From Azolla pinnata (taxonomy: Eukaryota > Streptophyta > Polypodiopsida > Salviniales > Salviniaceae), in contig JBBBWG010028511.1 in assembly GCA_037176905.1 (NCBI GenBank), positions 7,413 to 53,055 on the forward strand: DNA of 45,643 nucleotides, in the 5' to 3' direction. Positions 11,860 to 23,080 of the stretch are shown here, piece by piece; the stretch's first letter is position 1; each line of letters opens with the position of its first letter. Both the position numbers and the translations under genes were made by a program. The notes beneath the pieces are model-generated. The model did no database searches. It had not been told where the DNA came from and saw only the letters and a list, made by a program, of their open reading frames with translations.

Positions 11860-13873
11860 ATGGGAGTGCTAACCACAAGGGTTCAAGGATCTATAACGGC
11901 CATCACAGCCATGGCGGCAGCATCGATTTGGTCTGAAGTTCCAGAGAAATCTCCCTTACGATCCATCTCCTATGCAACTGGACAAACACTACTGCTCTCC
12001 TCCATCTATGCACCTGTCGCTGCCTCTACCTTCGATGCTGATTTCTCATTGATGAGCCCAACATCGTCAATGAGTCCACCAAGTGGTCTTTCAAGAACTC
12101 CTTCAGCTTCCGTCTCACCTTCTATTCAGCACTACAAGGCCAAAGATCTCAAACCGGTCCGGTGTGATTTGGACTTGAACCTTGTTATCGCATCGAACCA
12201 TTCTCAGTATGCTCAGCACCCATCCCCTGTTCCAGAGATAATGAAGACATACAAGAACATAATGAATCTATCAGAAGCCCATAGCACCACCAGCAATCTT
12301 TTTGCATATGCTCGTGCAATGCCATCAAGAGTGCATTCACATGCAGTGCGTTCATCTGTCAATGCCCTTCATCCAGTGCAGAGTTCATCCTCAATTTCAT
12401 CCCTTGTTCATGCATTCCGTCTAGAGGATGTATTCAGATCTAACAGAGTCTCTCCTCCACTGTTGTCATCAATTTCTCTTCTTCATACTTGGCATCTGCC
12501 TCTTAATAGTCTGAACAAGTCGGCTTCATGTGGGCAAGGAACATCTTCTTCCACCACTGTGGTTCTCTTGGGATGGCTTGGAGCTGAACATAGACATTTG
12601 AAGAAGTATGCAGAATGGTATACATCAAGAGGGATGCATGCAGTTACATTCATTGTTCCGATGAAAGACCTCTTTACACTGGATGCAGTAGATAAGGCTG
12701 AAAAGCATGTTGATATTCTCACTGGGAATTTGGTAAACTGGATAAAGGAAGATGTAGAACAAGGCAACGACAAGCATCTCATCTTTCACACATTTAGCAA
12801 TACGGGGTGGCTTACGTGAGTGCATATATTTGGATATATTGATATTCTATATGGTTTCAGAGTCAGCTTCTCGTCCTGCTGAAATTTATAGAAACATGCT
12901 TGTAATATCTGTTTTAGGTATGGTGCTGTCCTTGAAAGGCTTATGGAACATGGTGATGATTTTCTAAATAAGATTAAAGGTTGTGTTGTTGACTCAGCTC
13001 CAGCAGCAAAGCCCGACCCACAGGTTTGTGACTGCATTGTTTCTTACAGGCTTTATAATCCTCAATAGAGGATTGGGCACTTAATAGGGCTAGTCGTTGT
13101 AGGCTCTGGTTGATTTATAATGTCTGAGTCAAATTGTATGAAAAAATATAGCTGGTTGCAAGTCAATAATTCATTTCCTAAGGAGCATATTATGTAACTG
13201 TAGGTTTGGGCATCGGGTTTCTCAGCTGCCTTGCTAAAGAAGAACAGTGTGGCCTCCCAGAAGCTTCAGACCAATATTGATGGTTCGATTGTGATGGCAA
13301 AGCCCAGCATGACAGAGACAGCACTCCTTACAATGCTAGAAAATTTTTTCTGTGTTTTGTTCCAAGTTCCTCATGTGAATCGGTAAGCACAGCCTAAACA
13401 AATATTTTCATATTTCTCAAAATAGATCATTTGGCTGAAGCAGCTCTTGTGCCTGCTGAGACATATTTTGGTCATTTGGATTACTGAAGTACATTATATG
13501 ATAGAAATACTCTATCTCATAATGTAAAACTAATCAACCAATCTATCTACGCATTTATGTATCGGTGTTGCAAAAAGACTACACTAACTTGTTTTTTTTT
13601 TGGGTGTTCAGAAAGCTAACTCATGTAGTATCGGTGTTATCGAACCAACAGCCAGCTTGCCCGCAGCTGTATATTTACAGTAGTGCAGATGTTGTTATTC
13701 CTGTGACCTCGGTAGAGGCATTCATAGAGGAGCAGAAGAAAGCTGGCCGAATGGTGAGAGCCTGTAACTTTGAGAGCTCTCCACACGTGGACCATTTCCG
13801 GTCACACCCTGATAAGTATAGTGAACAGCTCGCCAGTTTTCTCAAGGTGTGTATGCCGCAATGGGTTCATTGA
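11860..13873 (+). CDS. TMEM53/DUF829 alpha/beta-hydrolase-like protein
   Basis: Four exons, 11860-12815, 12918-13023, 13204-13382 and 13612-13873, give 500 aa with phases that match at each junction. The first 235 residues are Ser-rich and unconserved. The DUF829 domain then begins with VVLLGWLGAEHRHLKKYAEW. The expected hydrolase triad can be placed: Ser313 in FSNTGW (the nucleophile elbow of this family), Asp440 in IYSSADVVIP, and a histidine in SSPHVDH (His472 or His475). In animals TMEM53 is a nuclear-envelope protein; the plant homologues are largely uncharacterised and no substrate is known. The ATG at 11860 is the first in the reading frame; an in-frame GTG 27 bases earlier is not a plausible start for a nuclear gene. 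The length is longer than animal TMEM53 (about 280 aa) because of the N-terminal extension, which might hold a targeting signal, although I see no clear one. Confidence 0.88.
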
Positions 13874-15058
13874 AAGAGCTGCAACTGAAAAGGCTGTTTA
13901 AACGGCTACGTTTCTGCCCCTTCGGTGATGTGGGGAAGCGAAGTATATATGCAGTTCAGGATCATCTATCAAAATAATAATACAATCAACCAACAAAAGG
14001 CAAACAAAATCTTGGATTGATGTCTGTGAGTGTGTTGTGTCGGGGGGAAGTATGGAACCCACGTGCTACTGAAGCAGATTACGCTTTCAAGGGATTTTTC
14101 CCTTTTTTACCCAAATTCAACTACTACATTTGCAACTGAAAGTATGGAGTTACCCCCCTTCCCTCCATAGGGAGGCCCTTCCTTTGGTGTTAAACTGTTA
14201 TAATGTTAGAGACGGGATATATACATTGTGGATATGGAGAGTAGCATTTTGATTCTTTTGGGCTTTTATGTTCAAAATAACACTCGCCCTTTTCATTGGA
14301 GGAAATTTATTTCTACTACTGTCATGGAAGTTATGATGCCTGTTTTCTCCCACTCAGCATGTATGACCGATTTATGTCAATACATAATGGATAAGTGTAT
14401 TTTGTTTAGACCAAGTGTTTCTGTTCTAAAACTGTTTCTTCTGAAAGAGTTGGAATGTTCTAACTAAATTGAAACTTGAGGCATGGCCCAGAAGATAGTC
14501 AATAAGACAATATATTACATGTGCTCCATTGTCTTTGGCACATGCTGAAATTTATATGCATCGCAAATCAGTGCAAATAGTGGGTGGGGGAAACACTTAG
14601 CAAAGAAATGGGTTTCTTTAGAAGTAATGGACGTGATCATATGATTCTATGCTTGAGGTGCACGAATCATGATTGATGAGCAATTGCTCTCAATTCCAGG
14701 TGGCATCATTGGCTATCAATTATGATCCAAGCTTGGTAGATCATGGCAAAAATTATTTGAGTAAAAGCAAATAAAGGATCAACATAATTGATTGATGCCC
14801 TCAAGGTAAATGACTTACACGCACACATGCTAGAGACTTCAACCCGCTCTAGAGATTCACAAGGCTTTTTCCCTCCAAAGACTTGTCGTGGTAAGCTTTT
14901 GTGGTCATGGTAACGCCAAGGAATCAACCAATGCTAATGAGCAAAAATCCAAAACATTCCCAAATCAAGGGCGTTAAACGGACCTTATCGAGCCGAAATC
15001 ATGAACCTTCGTTGTGGGGTGTCACACCATGCTTGAATATGCATACATTTGTTTTGCA
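13874..15058. other. 3' UTR of the TMEM53-like gene and intergenic DNA
   Basis: The 3' UTR probably runs to about 14.0-14.25 kb, but no canonical AATAAA is evident. The rest is AT-rich with only short, unremarkable ORFs on either strand. No RNA gene or transposon signature is seen. Confidence 0.5.
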
Positions 15059-15288
15059 TAACATAGAGAAAAGGATAGAAATCATGGCCATATAACTAGC
15101 TCTTTGGAGAAAGAGAATCTGCATAGGAGAAGATGGGTGTGCTGACTGCTTAGATCAAAGGGATTTCGAAAGACAACATAGAGAAAGGGAGAAATCATGG
15201 CCATATAACTAGTTCTTTGGAGAAAGCAGAATCTGCATAGGAGAAGATGGGTGTGCTGACTGCTTAGATCAAAGGCATTTCGAAAAAT
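15059..15288. repeat. Imperfect tandem duplication, two copies of about 113 bp
   Basis: The first copy runs from about 15060 to 15171 and the second from about 15174 to 15288. Both contain AATCATGGCCATATAACTAG, GAATCTGCATAGGAGAAGAT and GACTGCTTAGATCAAAGG. They differ by a handful of substitutions and small indels. No ORF spans both copies. Confidence 0.85.
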
Positions 15289-15650
15289 CTGGAAGTCGGT
15301 ACTCTCCCACAGAGATTTGTATTGAGGGTGTTTTGCTCACCAAATGCTTCAGGGTCTACAGGGTCAGGTACGAAAACACACAAAGCTCAGGTGGAAAGTG
15401 GGCTTCAAATGATTATTCCATTACAGTAAAATTGGTAGTGTTATGAGCTCAACCAACCAGCACCATAGGCTTCAAAGTTGTTTTTATTTGCAGACTGGTG
15501 AGAAGATTGGTTTTCCTTTATGTCAAAAATCCAGCATGGTGTGTATCCAGGATGGTCATCTTTTCCTCACACCCTCTTCAAGACATCATTAAAAACTGAA
15601 ACCTTATTTTTGCATCAATAAAGGTCTGAAGATACTTGGATGACAAGTTG

Positions 15651-15904
15651 CCTCTTGTCAAATAGTATTTTTGTCCACTATGTATGCGGTGTGAGCTTGA
15701 TGATACTCAACAGTTAGCTCATGAAACNNNNNNNNNNNNNNNNNNNNNNNNNNNNNNNNNNNNNNNNNNNNNNNNNNNNNNNNNNNNNNNNNNNNNNNNN
15801 NNNNNNNNNNNNNNNNNNNNNNNNNNNCCTCTTGTCAAATAGTATTTTTGTCCACTATGTATGCGGTGTGAGCTTGATGATACTCAACAGTTAGCTCATG
15901 AAAC
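15651..15904. other. 100-N assembly gap flanked by an identical 77-bp sequence
   Basis: Positions 15728-15827 are exactly 100 Ns, the conventional mark of a gap of unknown size. The 77 bases before the gap (15651-15727) are identical to the 77 bases after it (15828-15904). This is most simply read as two contig ends that overlap by one k-mer and were scaffolded without being merged, not as a biological direct repeat. Confidence 0.9.
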
Positions 15905-17054
15905 AGTATCCTGATTGTCATTAACATCCTGGGTATTATGTACAAATTATATTTGCTGCCACAATTTATAGGGCCTACATTATTCTCAGCCCTATCAACC
16001 CTTATTTGTTCCGCAAATAATTGTCAACAACAAGCATCTGGTGTTCCAGTAGGATTACCCGGAAGCAATTTTTCTTGATTTCTGCCCCAATGGCATATCT
16101 TGGATTCCACTATCTTCTCTAGTAATCACACCAGAATTCTGGCTGCTGAACTTGCTGGGCCGTTGCATTGTAGTTGACAACAGTAGATTTCTTGTAGATT
16201 TAAGAATACATGACTGCGGGCTTTTCTGTACTGTACATGCTTGGATAGAGATGTTTTCTGCGATTGACCATGAGATCAATCAAGATTTATTATGTTTATA
16301 TACCTCAGTCTCTTTGTTTGCCATGGTCCTGATATGCCATGGATTCTGCAATTGTTGTTCAAGAATCCAATCATACTCAAATATTCACATTGGGTCCTGC
16401 AACTACACCAAATAGAAGTATTAGTTTTGGAGTTCCAGAGCTACATGCATAGCTGGTAAATGTCACACTTTTGGATGTGCACCTAGGGTTATCTACGCAG
16501 TAGCAACGACTGATCTGAGGTGATTTATTCTTCTTTTTTATGTATTCTGAGATGACCAAGATCTCACCATGCTTGGTTGCAAATAAAAGGCATGGATTGA
16601 GATCTAAAAATTTTGTTTTTTTTGACAAGGCTAGTCGTGAAAATTCCAGAAATGTGCTTAAATGCTGCATATCATCTAGTGCTGGCGTCTAAGGATCAGT
16701 GTTCATCTAGTGCGGACCCCTAATGATCAGGATTTATGTAAGTAAACAGAGATTGTCACTTGTGTGCATCTACCTTTGGAAGATATTCCATATACCAAAA
16801 TTATAAATATTTTCCTATCCTTGTGTACGCCTGCGTTGGAAAGTCTAACTTAAGCAGCTATTCAAAGTTTAACAATACATTTTCTTGATACAGGGCTCCA
16901 AATTCCATTTTTTTTTTAAAATTTATATGCAACATAGATTACCGTGGAGCTGATATTACCAGTGAGAGAATTATCATAAAAAACAAGAACATAGAAGTCC
17001 ATTCCTATTTCTAGTTTTTGGGGACTCTTATTTGAAAGGGAAAACACACTAGCC
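15905..17054. other. Intergenic DNA and 5' region of the Rit1-like gene
   Basis: AT-rich DNA without a recognisable gene. Minus-strand ORFs at 16055-16279 and 16377-16670 have no motif I can assign. The final 100-200 bases presumably hold the promoter and 5' UTR of the Rit1-like gene, but I see no clear TATA box placement or leader intron. Confidence 0.5.
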
Positions 17055-19558
17055 ATGGTTCGTTTGGAGGAGGATTTGAGCAACGTAAACAGCATCTACA
17101 AGGTCTTTCGGAAGATCAAGAGGAGGGATCAACAGTCGCTTTATAATTCCTTGCGCTCCATTTACGAGGATGCAAAGTTTGTTGGTGAGATTCGGGCTCT
17201 TTGGCCTGAGCTCCCACTTCTTGCTAACCTTCGGTGCGGCCTGTGGTATGCTCCTTTCACTTCATTTCACCCCACACCATGCTATTTCAAGTCTACTGAT
17301 GGCCATGCTGCCAACTGTTCTTTCAATCCCAATCGCCTCAACCTCCATGTCGCCCACCTGGCAGGTATGCTAATATTGTGTTGTTAGAAAAAACTCCAAA
17401 GAGTTTCTCTCTTTGTTCTCCCATATATACCTGTTTTTTTATTTCCATATGAGCACAGACAATCCCTGAAGAGACAATAGGAAAGCCGTATGAATGGATG
17501 AATGGATGATGTAATCGCCCAAATAATATGCTTCTCCTCAGCGTTTTTCCATCCTTCCTGGTTATCTTTTAATGCATGACGATGCACTGCTATTTTACTT
17601 ATCATTTATGCAGCACAACGAGGTGGTTGCTTTATTGTGGATGCTACTCGGCAGGGAAAACGCTTCCCAGATAGCTTCTCCAGGACGATTCCCATTTGGT
17701 CATGTGTTCTGAACCGTGCGGTGTATGAGTATAGGAAATCCCATGAAAATGATAGTAAGGAAGTTGTGGATGAGGGTGTCTTGGGCTGCATTGATAGTAA
17801 GGAAGCAAACCAAAGAAGTTGGGATTGCTCTCTTCATCTTCCGCTGTGGGTCTCAAAGAATGAGAAAGAGAACATTGAAAAGAAGATGGACACGTGGGTC
17901 AGTGTTCTACACGCAGCAAATGCAGATATAGCTTCCCTATCGAGGGTATTGAAGAAACCTATCCAGCCTTTATGGATATCACAGAAAAGTGTGATTTGGC
18001 TGAATGAAGTTCCAGATGCAGCATCATGGGCCTTCACACCCCTTATTCTTGTTTCTGCATCACAGCCTATTGGAAATGTTCAGCGCATGACAGACGGTGA
18101 GTGTGGGTGGAGTTATATTCCAGGTGCAGGAGATGACGAAGAGAGTTGGGCACGAGGATTGACACCGCCTTTGTTTTGGAAGCATGCTGTTGACCTCATC
18201 CAGAGTTCACCCGATGAATGTAATAGGATGGTGGCAGAGATTGTTGAGCGGGATCGTGTATCTAGGGCATATCGAGGACTTGAGACAAAGCAGGCCACTG
18301 TAAGACCCATGAAGGAAAATGGGAGCAAGTGTCCACAGGAGGTTACCAGTGTGGATATTGTTGAAGTTTTGAATGTCAAGACGCGTGAAAGTGAACAAGT
18401 AGATCCACAGCAAGAGATCTATCGTATTGGTGACACGAAGCTCGCAGTGGCTAATGCCAATTCAGGTATGTTCTTGTAGTAAATTGATGCAATTGTTTCT
18501 AATATTTTCGCGAAACATTCAATGCCCACTAATTCTTGAATGTGGATGTAGGTCAGCTCAATAGAGTGGTGGAGCTGTTTGACTGTATCATAAAATGTGG
18601 TATAAATTCAGGCGAACCAGCATGCTGTCAGCCAAATGCATGTCTCTCCCTTCAAATGACGGTATGTTTTATATGTCTCTGTTCCTGTGAGGCATTAAAA
18701 AGATTATAGAACGTATGTTATACTCACCTCTTCCAAGTTTTTCATCTACAATATACTTGAAAACCAAATAACAATGGAGTATGTGCTGTGCTTCCACATC
18801 ATATCATAGAGGGGAGATTTCGGAATTATCTCTTCACCTGGTTCACGTGGGCAAGTTATCTCCTTAGTTAGATATATTTTCTGTTTGAGCAGTTATATGT
18901 CCAATCCAACCCTGTTTTCTCTTTTTATCAAGGGGATTGGAAAATAAGTAAAACGTCATGGGTCTGGCTGGCTTTTACTCCTTTGTAGTAGTTGATAGTA
19001 TTCTGTTGAAATTCTGTGTACGTTCTGTGCAGAACTGTAAACATGACCGCTTCTCAATACAGAGTCACTTGCATGAAGCTGTTGCATATGCAAGGCAGAG
19101 ACTCAAGCAACAAGATACGATACTAATCATATGTGCTAATGGTATGTCTGTATTTTTGTAGCTTTGGCTTTTGTACAAGGTTTGGACTTTTGATTTGTGA
19201 CCTAACTAGAATGAGCATACTTTTTCATGATTTCCAGGAGAAGACTTGAGCATTTGTGTGTGCTTGGCAATCCTTATTACCCTCTTCAATCAGGAAGGTC
19301 AAATGAGGACCAGTGTGCTAATTAAGCTAGTTTTTTCTACTACCCACTATAAATCAAAGGACTATCTATTATATTGTTGCTATTTCAGGTGTCTTCGACG
19401 ACGGATTAAAATTTAGGGAGAGAACTGTGTCGAAATGGGATATTCGTCAGCGACTTGTTTACATCTGTACGTTTGCTCCCAATGCGAGGCCCTCTCGAGG
19501 GAATTTGCGCCAGGTTTATAATTTCTTGTTGGCACAAACCCAAGTTCAAACAGTGTAA
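17055..19558 (+). CDS. RIT1: Initiator tRNA 2'-O-ribosyl phosphate transferase (Rit1-type)
   Basis: Six exons, 17055-17364, 17614-18465, 18552-18661, 19033-19141, 19238-19297 and 19389-19558, give 536 aa, close to yeast Rit1 (513 aa). In fungi Rit1 transfers phosphoribose to A64 of initiator tRNA-Met, which keeps it out of elongation. The signature block is FIVDATRQGKRFPDSFSRT then IPIW (about 110-132). The C-terminal dual-specificity-phosphatase-like part has LIICANGEDLS (CANGED at 458-463), and near the end RQRLVYICTFAPNARPSRG leads into NLRQVYNFLL. The N-terminal EDLSNVNSIYKVFRKIKRRD is also typical. The GT at 19514 after CAG looks like a donor, but reading straight through gives the conserved VYNFLL and a stop at 19556-19558, so I keep the last exon unspliced. 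The intron after 19297 uses a weak GTCAAA donor; the join is supported only by frame and by the conserved protein on both sides. Confidence 0.9.
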
Positions 19559-20280
19559 CATATGTTTCTTATAAGAGGTTTTGGTGAACATGCAAACTCC
19601 ATGGTCAAATCATGACGGAGAAAAGCAGCGCGTTGATTATGGGCACTTCTCCCCTTGTAAATTTCTTTGCTGTGTGGTTATAATACAGGATATTTTCAAT
19701 AGTGCTATTCTTGTCTATACCTGTGTTTTGTTTGCTATGCGTAGTATCTTCTTTCTAATGGTAATGTGATCTTTATAGTAACATTTGGATTCTATGCCTC
19801 GTTCTTTTTTTCTGCACATTATTTGAATCAACCTGGAAATGGGTAAAACCTGTTGATCAAAAGTGGTCATGCATGCATCAATCCTCTCCAAAGAGACTGA
19901 TATGTTGGTTGGTGGAGTACACAAATTGATTGAGTACACTTATGGAGAAAAAGAATCGCCTAGTTCTTCAAGTCTGTTGTTAATTCAATCCTATATGATA
20001 GCAAACTGCAAAGGTAACAAATGGTCTTTGATAAAAGAAAGAATTCTAAGGCTGATGTGTATAAGTATTTTAGAATTTGTTTTAATCCACAACAGTCAAA
20101 CCACAGGATGATGGCTGGAGCAGGAAAAAAAACATAATTTTAACCACAAAGATGGGCAGAAAGGCATAAATTTAGAGTTAAAGATTTTGGTTACAAGCAA
20201 TAATAGTTATGCAGCATGGCTACATATATGTAGCTTGTGCATGGAGTCAAAGATGTTGCTTGTAATTCTTGAAGAAAATT
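19559..20280. other. 3' UTR of the Rit1-like gene and spacer
   Basis: AT-rich spacer with no ORF of note, no tRNA-like element and no repeat array. It probably includes the Rit1 3' UTR and the promoter of the PPR gene. Confidence 0.5.
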
Positions 20281-20450
20281 TCCTTCTCTTTTCCACTTCT
20301 ACATTCTAATGTATTTCTGTGTAAATGCCAGTGGCAGATGTGAGGTACTGGAGGCTGAATCCTTTTGACTTCTTCTCTTCCCCACTTCTAATGCAAATCG
20401 TGCACAGGGCAATGCCAGAGGCAGATGTGAGGAGGTAATGGATGCAGTTG
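20281..20450 (+). repeat. Tandem duplication of about 85 bp that carries the PPR start codon
   Basis: Two imperfect copies lie head to tail. Each has a CTTCTCTT / CCACTTCT...TCTAATG pyrimidine-rich part followed by GCCAG(T/A)GGCAGATGTGAGG, at 20327 and again at 20414. The second copy runs into GGTAATGG, which holds the ATG at 20438. The matching part of the first copy reads GGTACTGG and has no ATG. Confidence 0.7.
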
Positions 20451-22714
20451 GGAGAGTTCCATGGGCGCTCAAAGCTCCATTGGGCTCTTCCTGCAGGTTT
20501 CTTAGGGCTTGCTTCAGGTCACTCCATAGCTGCTCTCTTTACCCCGCCCTCAAGGAGTGCATATCCAAGCAGCATCTCGCGAAGGGCAGGGTATTGCATG
20601 CCCTGCTGACAGAGCACGGATTGGAAACAGAAACCTTCTGGGGGAGCCATCTGGTTCGGATGTATGCCGCCTGTGAGCGGATGCAGGAGGTGGAAGCTGT
20701 GTTTGGAAGCTTGCCCGAGAAGAATGTATTCACTTGGAGCATCACAATCCTAGCACATGCCAGAGCTGGAGGAGCAGACAGATCCATGGAGCTGTACCAT
20801 TCGATGCGAAGCTCCCATGCTCGCCCGAATCAATGCGCCTACGTTGCAATCATCAAAGCCTGTGCCGCTGCGGGGTCATCACGCCGCGGCATGCTGATCC
20901 ATTCCAGCATCGTCGAAGATGGGCTAGCAGAGGATCCACACATCACAAGCTCTCTGATAGGGATGTATGGCAGATGTGGGCAGATTGCGGAAGCGGAGAG
21001 CGCCCTCGAGCTCTCGCCGCCGTCGAAGCAAAACCTGGTGATGTGGAACTCGATGCTCGCGGCATGCGCCCAGCACGGCTGCTGGAGCAGAGCAATCCAG
21101 ATTTACTCCAGATTCATGCGAGGAGAAGGCATGCGAGCCGATCGAATCACATATCTGAACCTCATCAAAGCTGGTTCAGCATCATCGTCGGATGCTTGCT
21201 TGTGCACGAAGAGGGAGCTCCACGGCGCGATCGTCGAAGCTCGTCTCGATTCCGATGCCTTCGTCGGCAGCAGCCTCGTCGGCATGTATTGCAGGTGCCG
21301 AAGCCACCGGATCGAAGACGCATGGGCGGTGTTCCATGCCTTGCCTTCTAGGACAGTGGTCACATGGAATGCCATGATGGGAGGCCTCAGCTCTCACCAT
21401 GGATTCTCGCAAGAGGTCTTTCAGCTTTTCCAGCAGTTGAAAGGCACTGGCATACAGCCCGATAGCGATACATATACCAGTGTTGTCAAGGCATCCGCCA
21501 GCGATGCATCCTCATTGCACCAAGGGAGGTTTGTTCATGCGGTTCTGGATTGGACCGAGTGGGGATCGGATCCCTTCATCGCGAGCGCTCTTATCGAAAT
21601 GTACTCCATGGCTGGGGCCATAGATGCAGCGCATAGGTTGCTCGACGAGTCCCCGGCGAGGACGATCGCCGTGTGGAATGCATTGATGTCGGCGTACATC
21701 CGGCATGGCGATGTGCCGAAGATGCTGGGGATCTTCCGACAGATGCTGCTGGAATGCGTCGAGCCGGATCGGGTAACGTTTCTAAATGTGTTCGAGGCAT
21801 GCTCCGAATTGGGCACGGGGAATCTTCTCCATTCGCTCGCTCTCCAGCGAGGGTCGATGAAAGACAGCTTTGTGGCCAGTGCGCTCATCGAGATGTATTG
21901 CCGATTAGGGTACCCTGAGTACGGTTATCGCGCATTCGAGCTGTTGCCTCTCAGGAACAGCGTAACGTGGAACGCGATGATCTCGGGATTCGCCGAGAAC
22001 GGGGATGTCAGGATGGCCTTCCGCGTCTTCGGGGAGATGTATGGCGACGGCATCGAACCGGACAACGTCGCGTATTCGAGCATCTTGAAAGCGTGCTTCG
22101 GGGCCACATTTGCGGGGCGAGGCAGGCTCATCCATTCCCTCCTCGCGTGCTCGAGCGCTTGCGAGCGGGAGCAGATCGTCGGCCACAGTCTCATCCGCGT
22201 GTACGGCGGGGCGGGGAGCTTGGAAGATGCAAACAGAGTGTTTGAGAGCCTGAGCGAGAAGGGCGTGGTCTCGTGCAACAGCATGATTTCGGCGTGTGCC
22301 CGATGCGGGGATTACCCCAGGGCGCTCGGGTGCTTCCTGTGGATGATAGCGCGAGGCATCGAGCCAGACGAGCTGACGTTCGTCTGCCTCCTGTCGGCTT
22401 GTAGCCATGCGATCCGGATCGAAGAAGCATGTGATCATATCCATTCGATGCTCGAAACCCACGGTATAAGGCCCTCTGGGGCCCACCTCTACTGCCTGGC
22501 TGACCTCGTTGCTCGTACTGGCGGCTTGAAGGAAGCTGAAGCAATCTTGCACACCATACCCGTGGTCGAGCATCTCGACGCCGGATGCCTGTCTCTGCTT
22601 GGCCACAGCGGAACCTATGGCCATTTCGATCAAGCAAGGAGATTCTTTACTTGGGCTCAGGGTTTCGAGGTTCAGGGTTCCGTAGCCGGATCGATGATGG
22701 CATCGAATGATTGA
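20438..22714 (+). CDS. PLS-class pentatricopeptide repeat protein
   Basis: A single exon of 758 aa. From about residue 30 to the end I can lay out about 21 motifs in L-S-P order. Examples are TFWGSHLVRMYAACERMQEV (S), VFTWSITILAHARAGG (P), VVTWNAMMGGLSSHHGF (P), SFVASALIEMYCRLGY (S), SVTWNAMISGFAENGD (P) and ELTFVCLLSACSHA (L2). The tail has an S2-like LYCLADLVARTGGLKEAEAI and a degenerate E1-like stretch, then stops; no E2, E+ or DYW domain is present. Such proteins bind organellar RNA in plastids or mitochondria and often specify C-to-U editing or processing sites. The N-terminus is rich in Arg, Ser and Cys and poor in acidic residues, consistent with an organellar presequence. The gene is visibly more GC-rich than its neighbours and has no introns, as is usual for PPR genes expanded by retroposition. 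The RNA target cannot be read reliably by eye. Confidence 0.92.
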   Translation: MDAVGRVPWALKAPLGSSCRFLRACFRSLHSCSLYPALKECISKQHLAKGRVLHALLTEHGLETETFWGSHLVRMYAACERMQEVEAVFGSLPEKNVFTWSITILAHARAGGADRSMELYHSMRSSHARPNQCAYVAIIKACAAAGSSRRGMLIHSSIVEDGLAEDPHITSSLIGMYGRCGQIAEAESALELSPPSKQNLVMWNSMLAACAQHGCWSRAIQIYSRFMRGEGMRADRITYLNLIKAGSASSSDACLCTKRELHGAIVEARLDSDAFVGSSLVGMYCRCRSHRIEDAWAVFHALPSRTVVTWNAMMGGLSSHHGFSQEVFQLFQQLKGTGIQPDSDTYTSVVKASASDASSLHQGRFVHAVLDWTEWGSDPFIASALIEMYSMAGAIDAAHRLLDESPARTIAVWNALMSAYIRHGDVPKMLGIFRQMLLECVEPDRVTFLNVFEACSELGTGNLLHSLALQRGSMKDSFVASALIEMYCRLGYPEYGYRAFELLPLRNSVTWNAMISGFAENGDVRMAFRVFGEMYGDGIEPDNVAYSSILKACFGATFAGRGRLIHSLLACSSACEREQIVGHSLIRVYGGAGSLEDANRVFESLSEKGVVSCNSMISACARCGDYPRALGCFLWMIARGIEPDELTFVCLLSACSHAIRIEEACDHIHSMLETHGIRPSGAHLYCLADLVARTGGLKEAEAILHTIPVVEHLDAGCLSLLGHSGTYGHFDQARRFFTWAQGFEVQGSVAGSMMASND

Positions 22715-22761
22715 GAAAGAGAAAATGCTGGATGGGGAACGGTGCATCATGCGCCGTCAGG

Positions 22762-23080
22762 CCATGAAGTCGGATGATTTGGATATATGCCCGAACTCGA
22801 TGCATCGTTCACGTGATGAAGTCGACGAGTTGTACATACATATATGCAGATGGAATTCGGACGATGCATCATTACGTAATTGTGTCCTATGAAGTTAGTG
22901 AGCTGGATATGCCCTGTGGAATTCAACCGATGACATCCTTATGCCATGAAGCCAATGAGCTGGATATGCCAGATTGATGATGCACCGTACATTATTATGT
23001 CGCAAATATGCTCATGGAATTCGATCATAGATCATTATGTCATGAAGCCGATGAGCTGTATATGCCGATGCATACGAGAA
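22762..23080. repeat. Degenerate tandem repeat downstream of the PPR gene
   Basis: Four to five decayed copies of a roughly 70-bp unit contain CATGAAGCCGATGAGCTGGA, then TATGCC, then GGAATTCGACCGATGCATCA, then TTATGT. The clearest are near 22764, 22815, 22889, 22948 and 23040. Substitutions and length changes are frequent. Short plus-strand frames here only translate the repeat. Confidence 0.7.

Noticed and set aside
16055-16670. Possible retroelement remnant on the minus strand
   Set aside because: Short ORFs only; I could find no protease, reverse transcriptase or integrase motif, no terminal repeats and no target-site duplication.
19514-19515. GT after CAG in the last Rit1 exon as a splice donor
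   Set aside because: Reading through gives the conserved VYNFLL segment and a nearby stop, and no matching downstream exon was found.
21905-22750. 281-codon minus-strand ORF opposite the PPR gene
   Set aside because: The plus strand encodes clear PPR motifs over the whole interval. High GC content lengthens antisense frames by chance.
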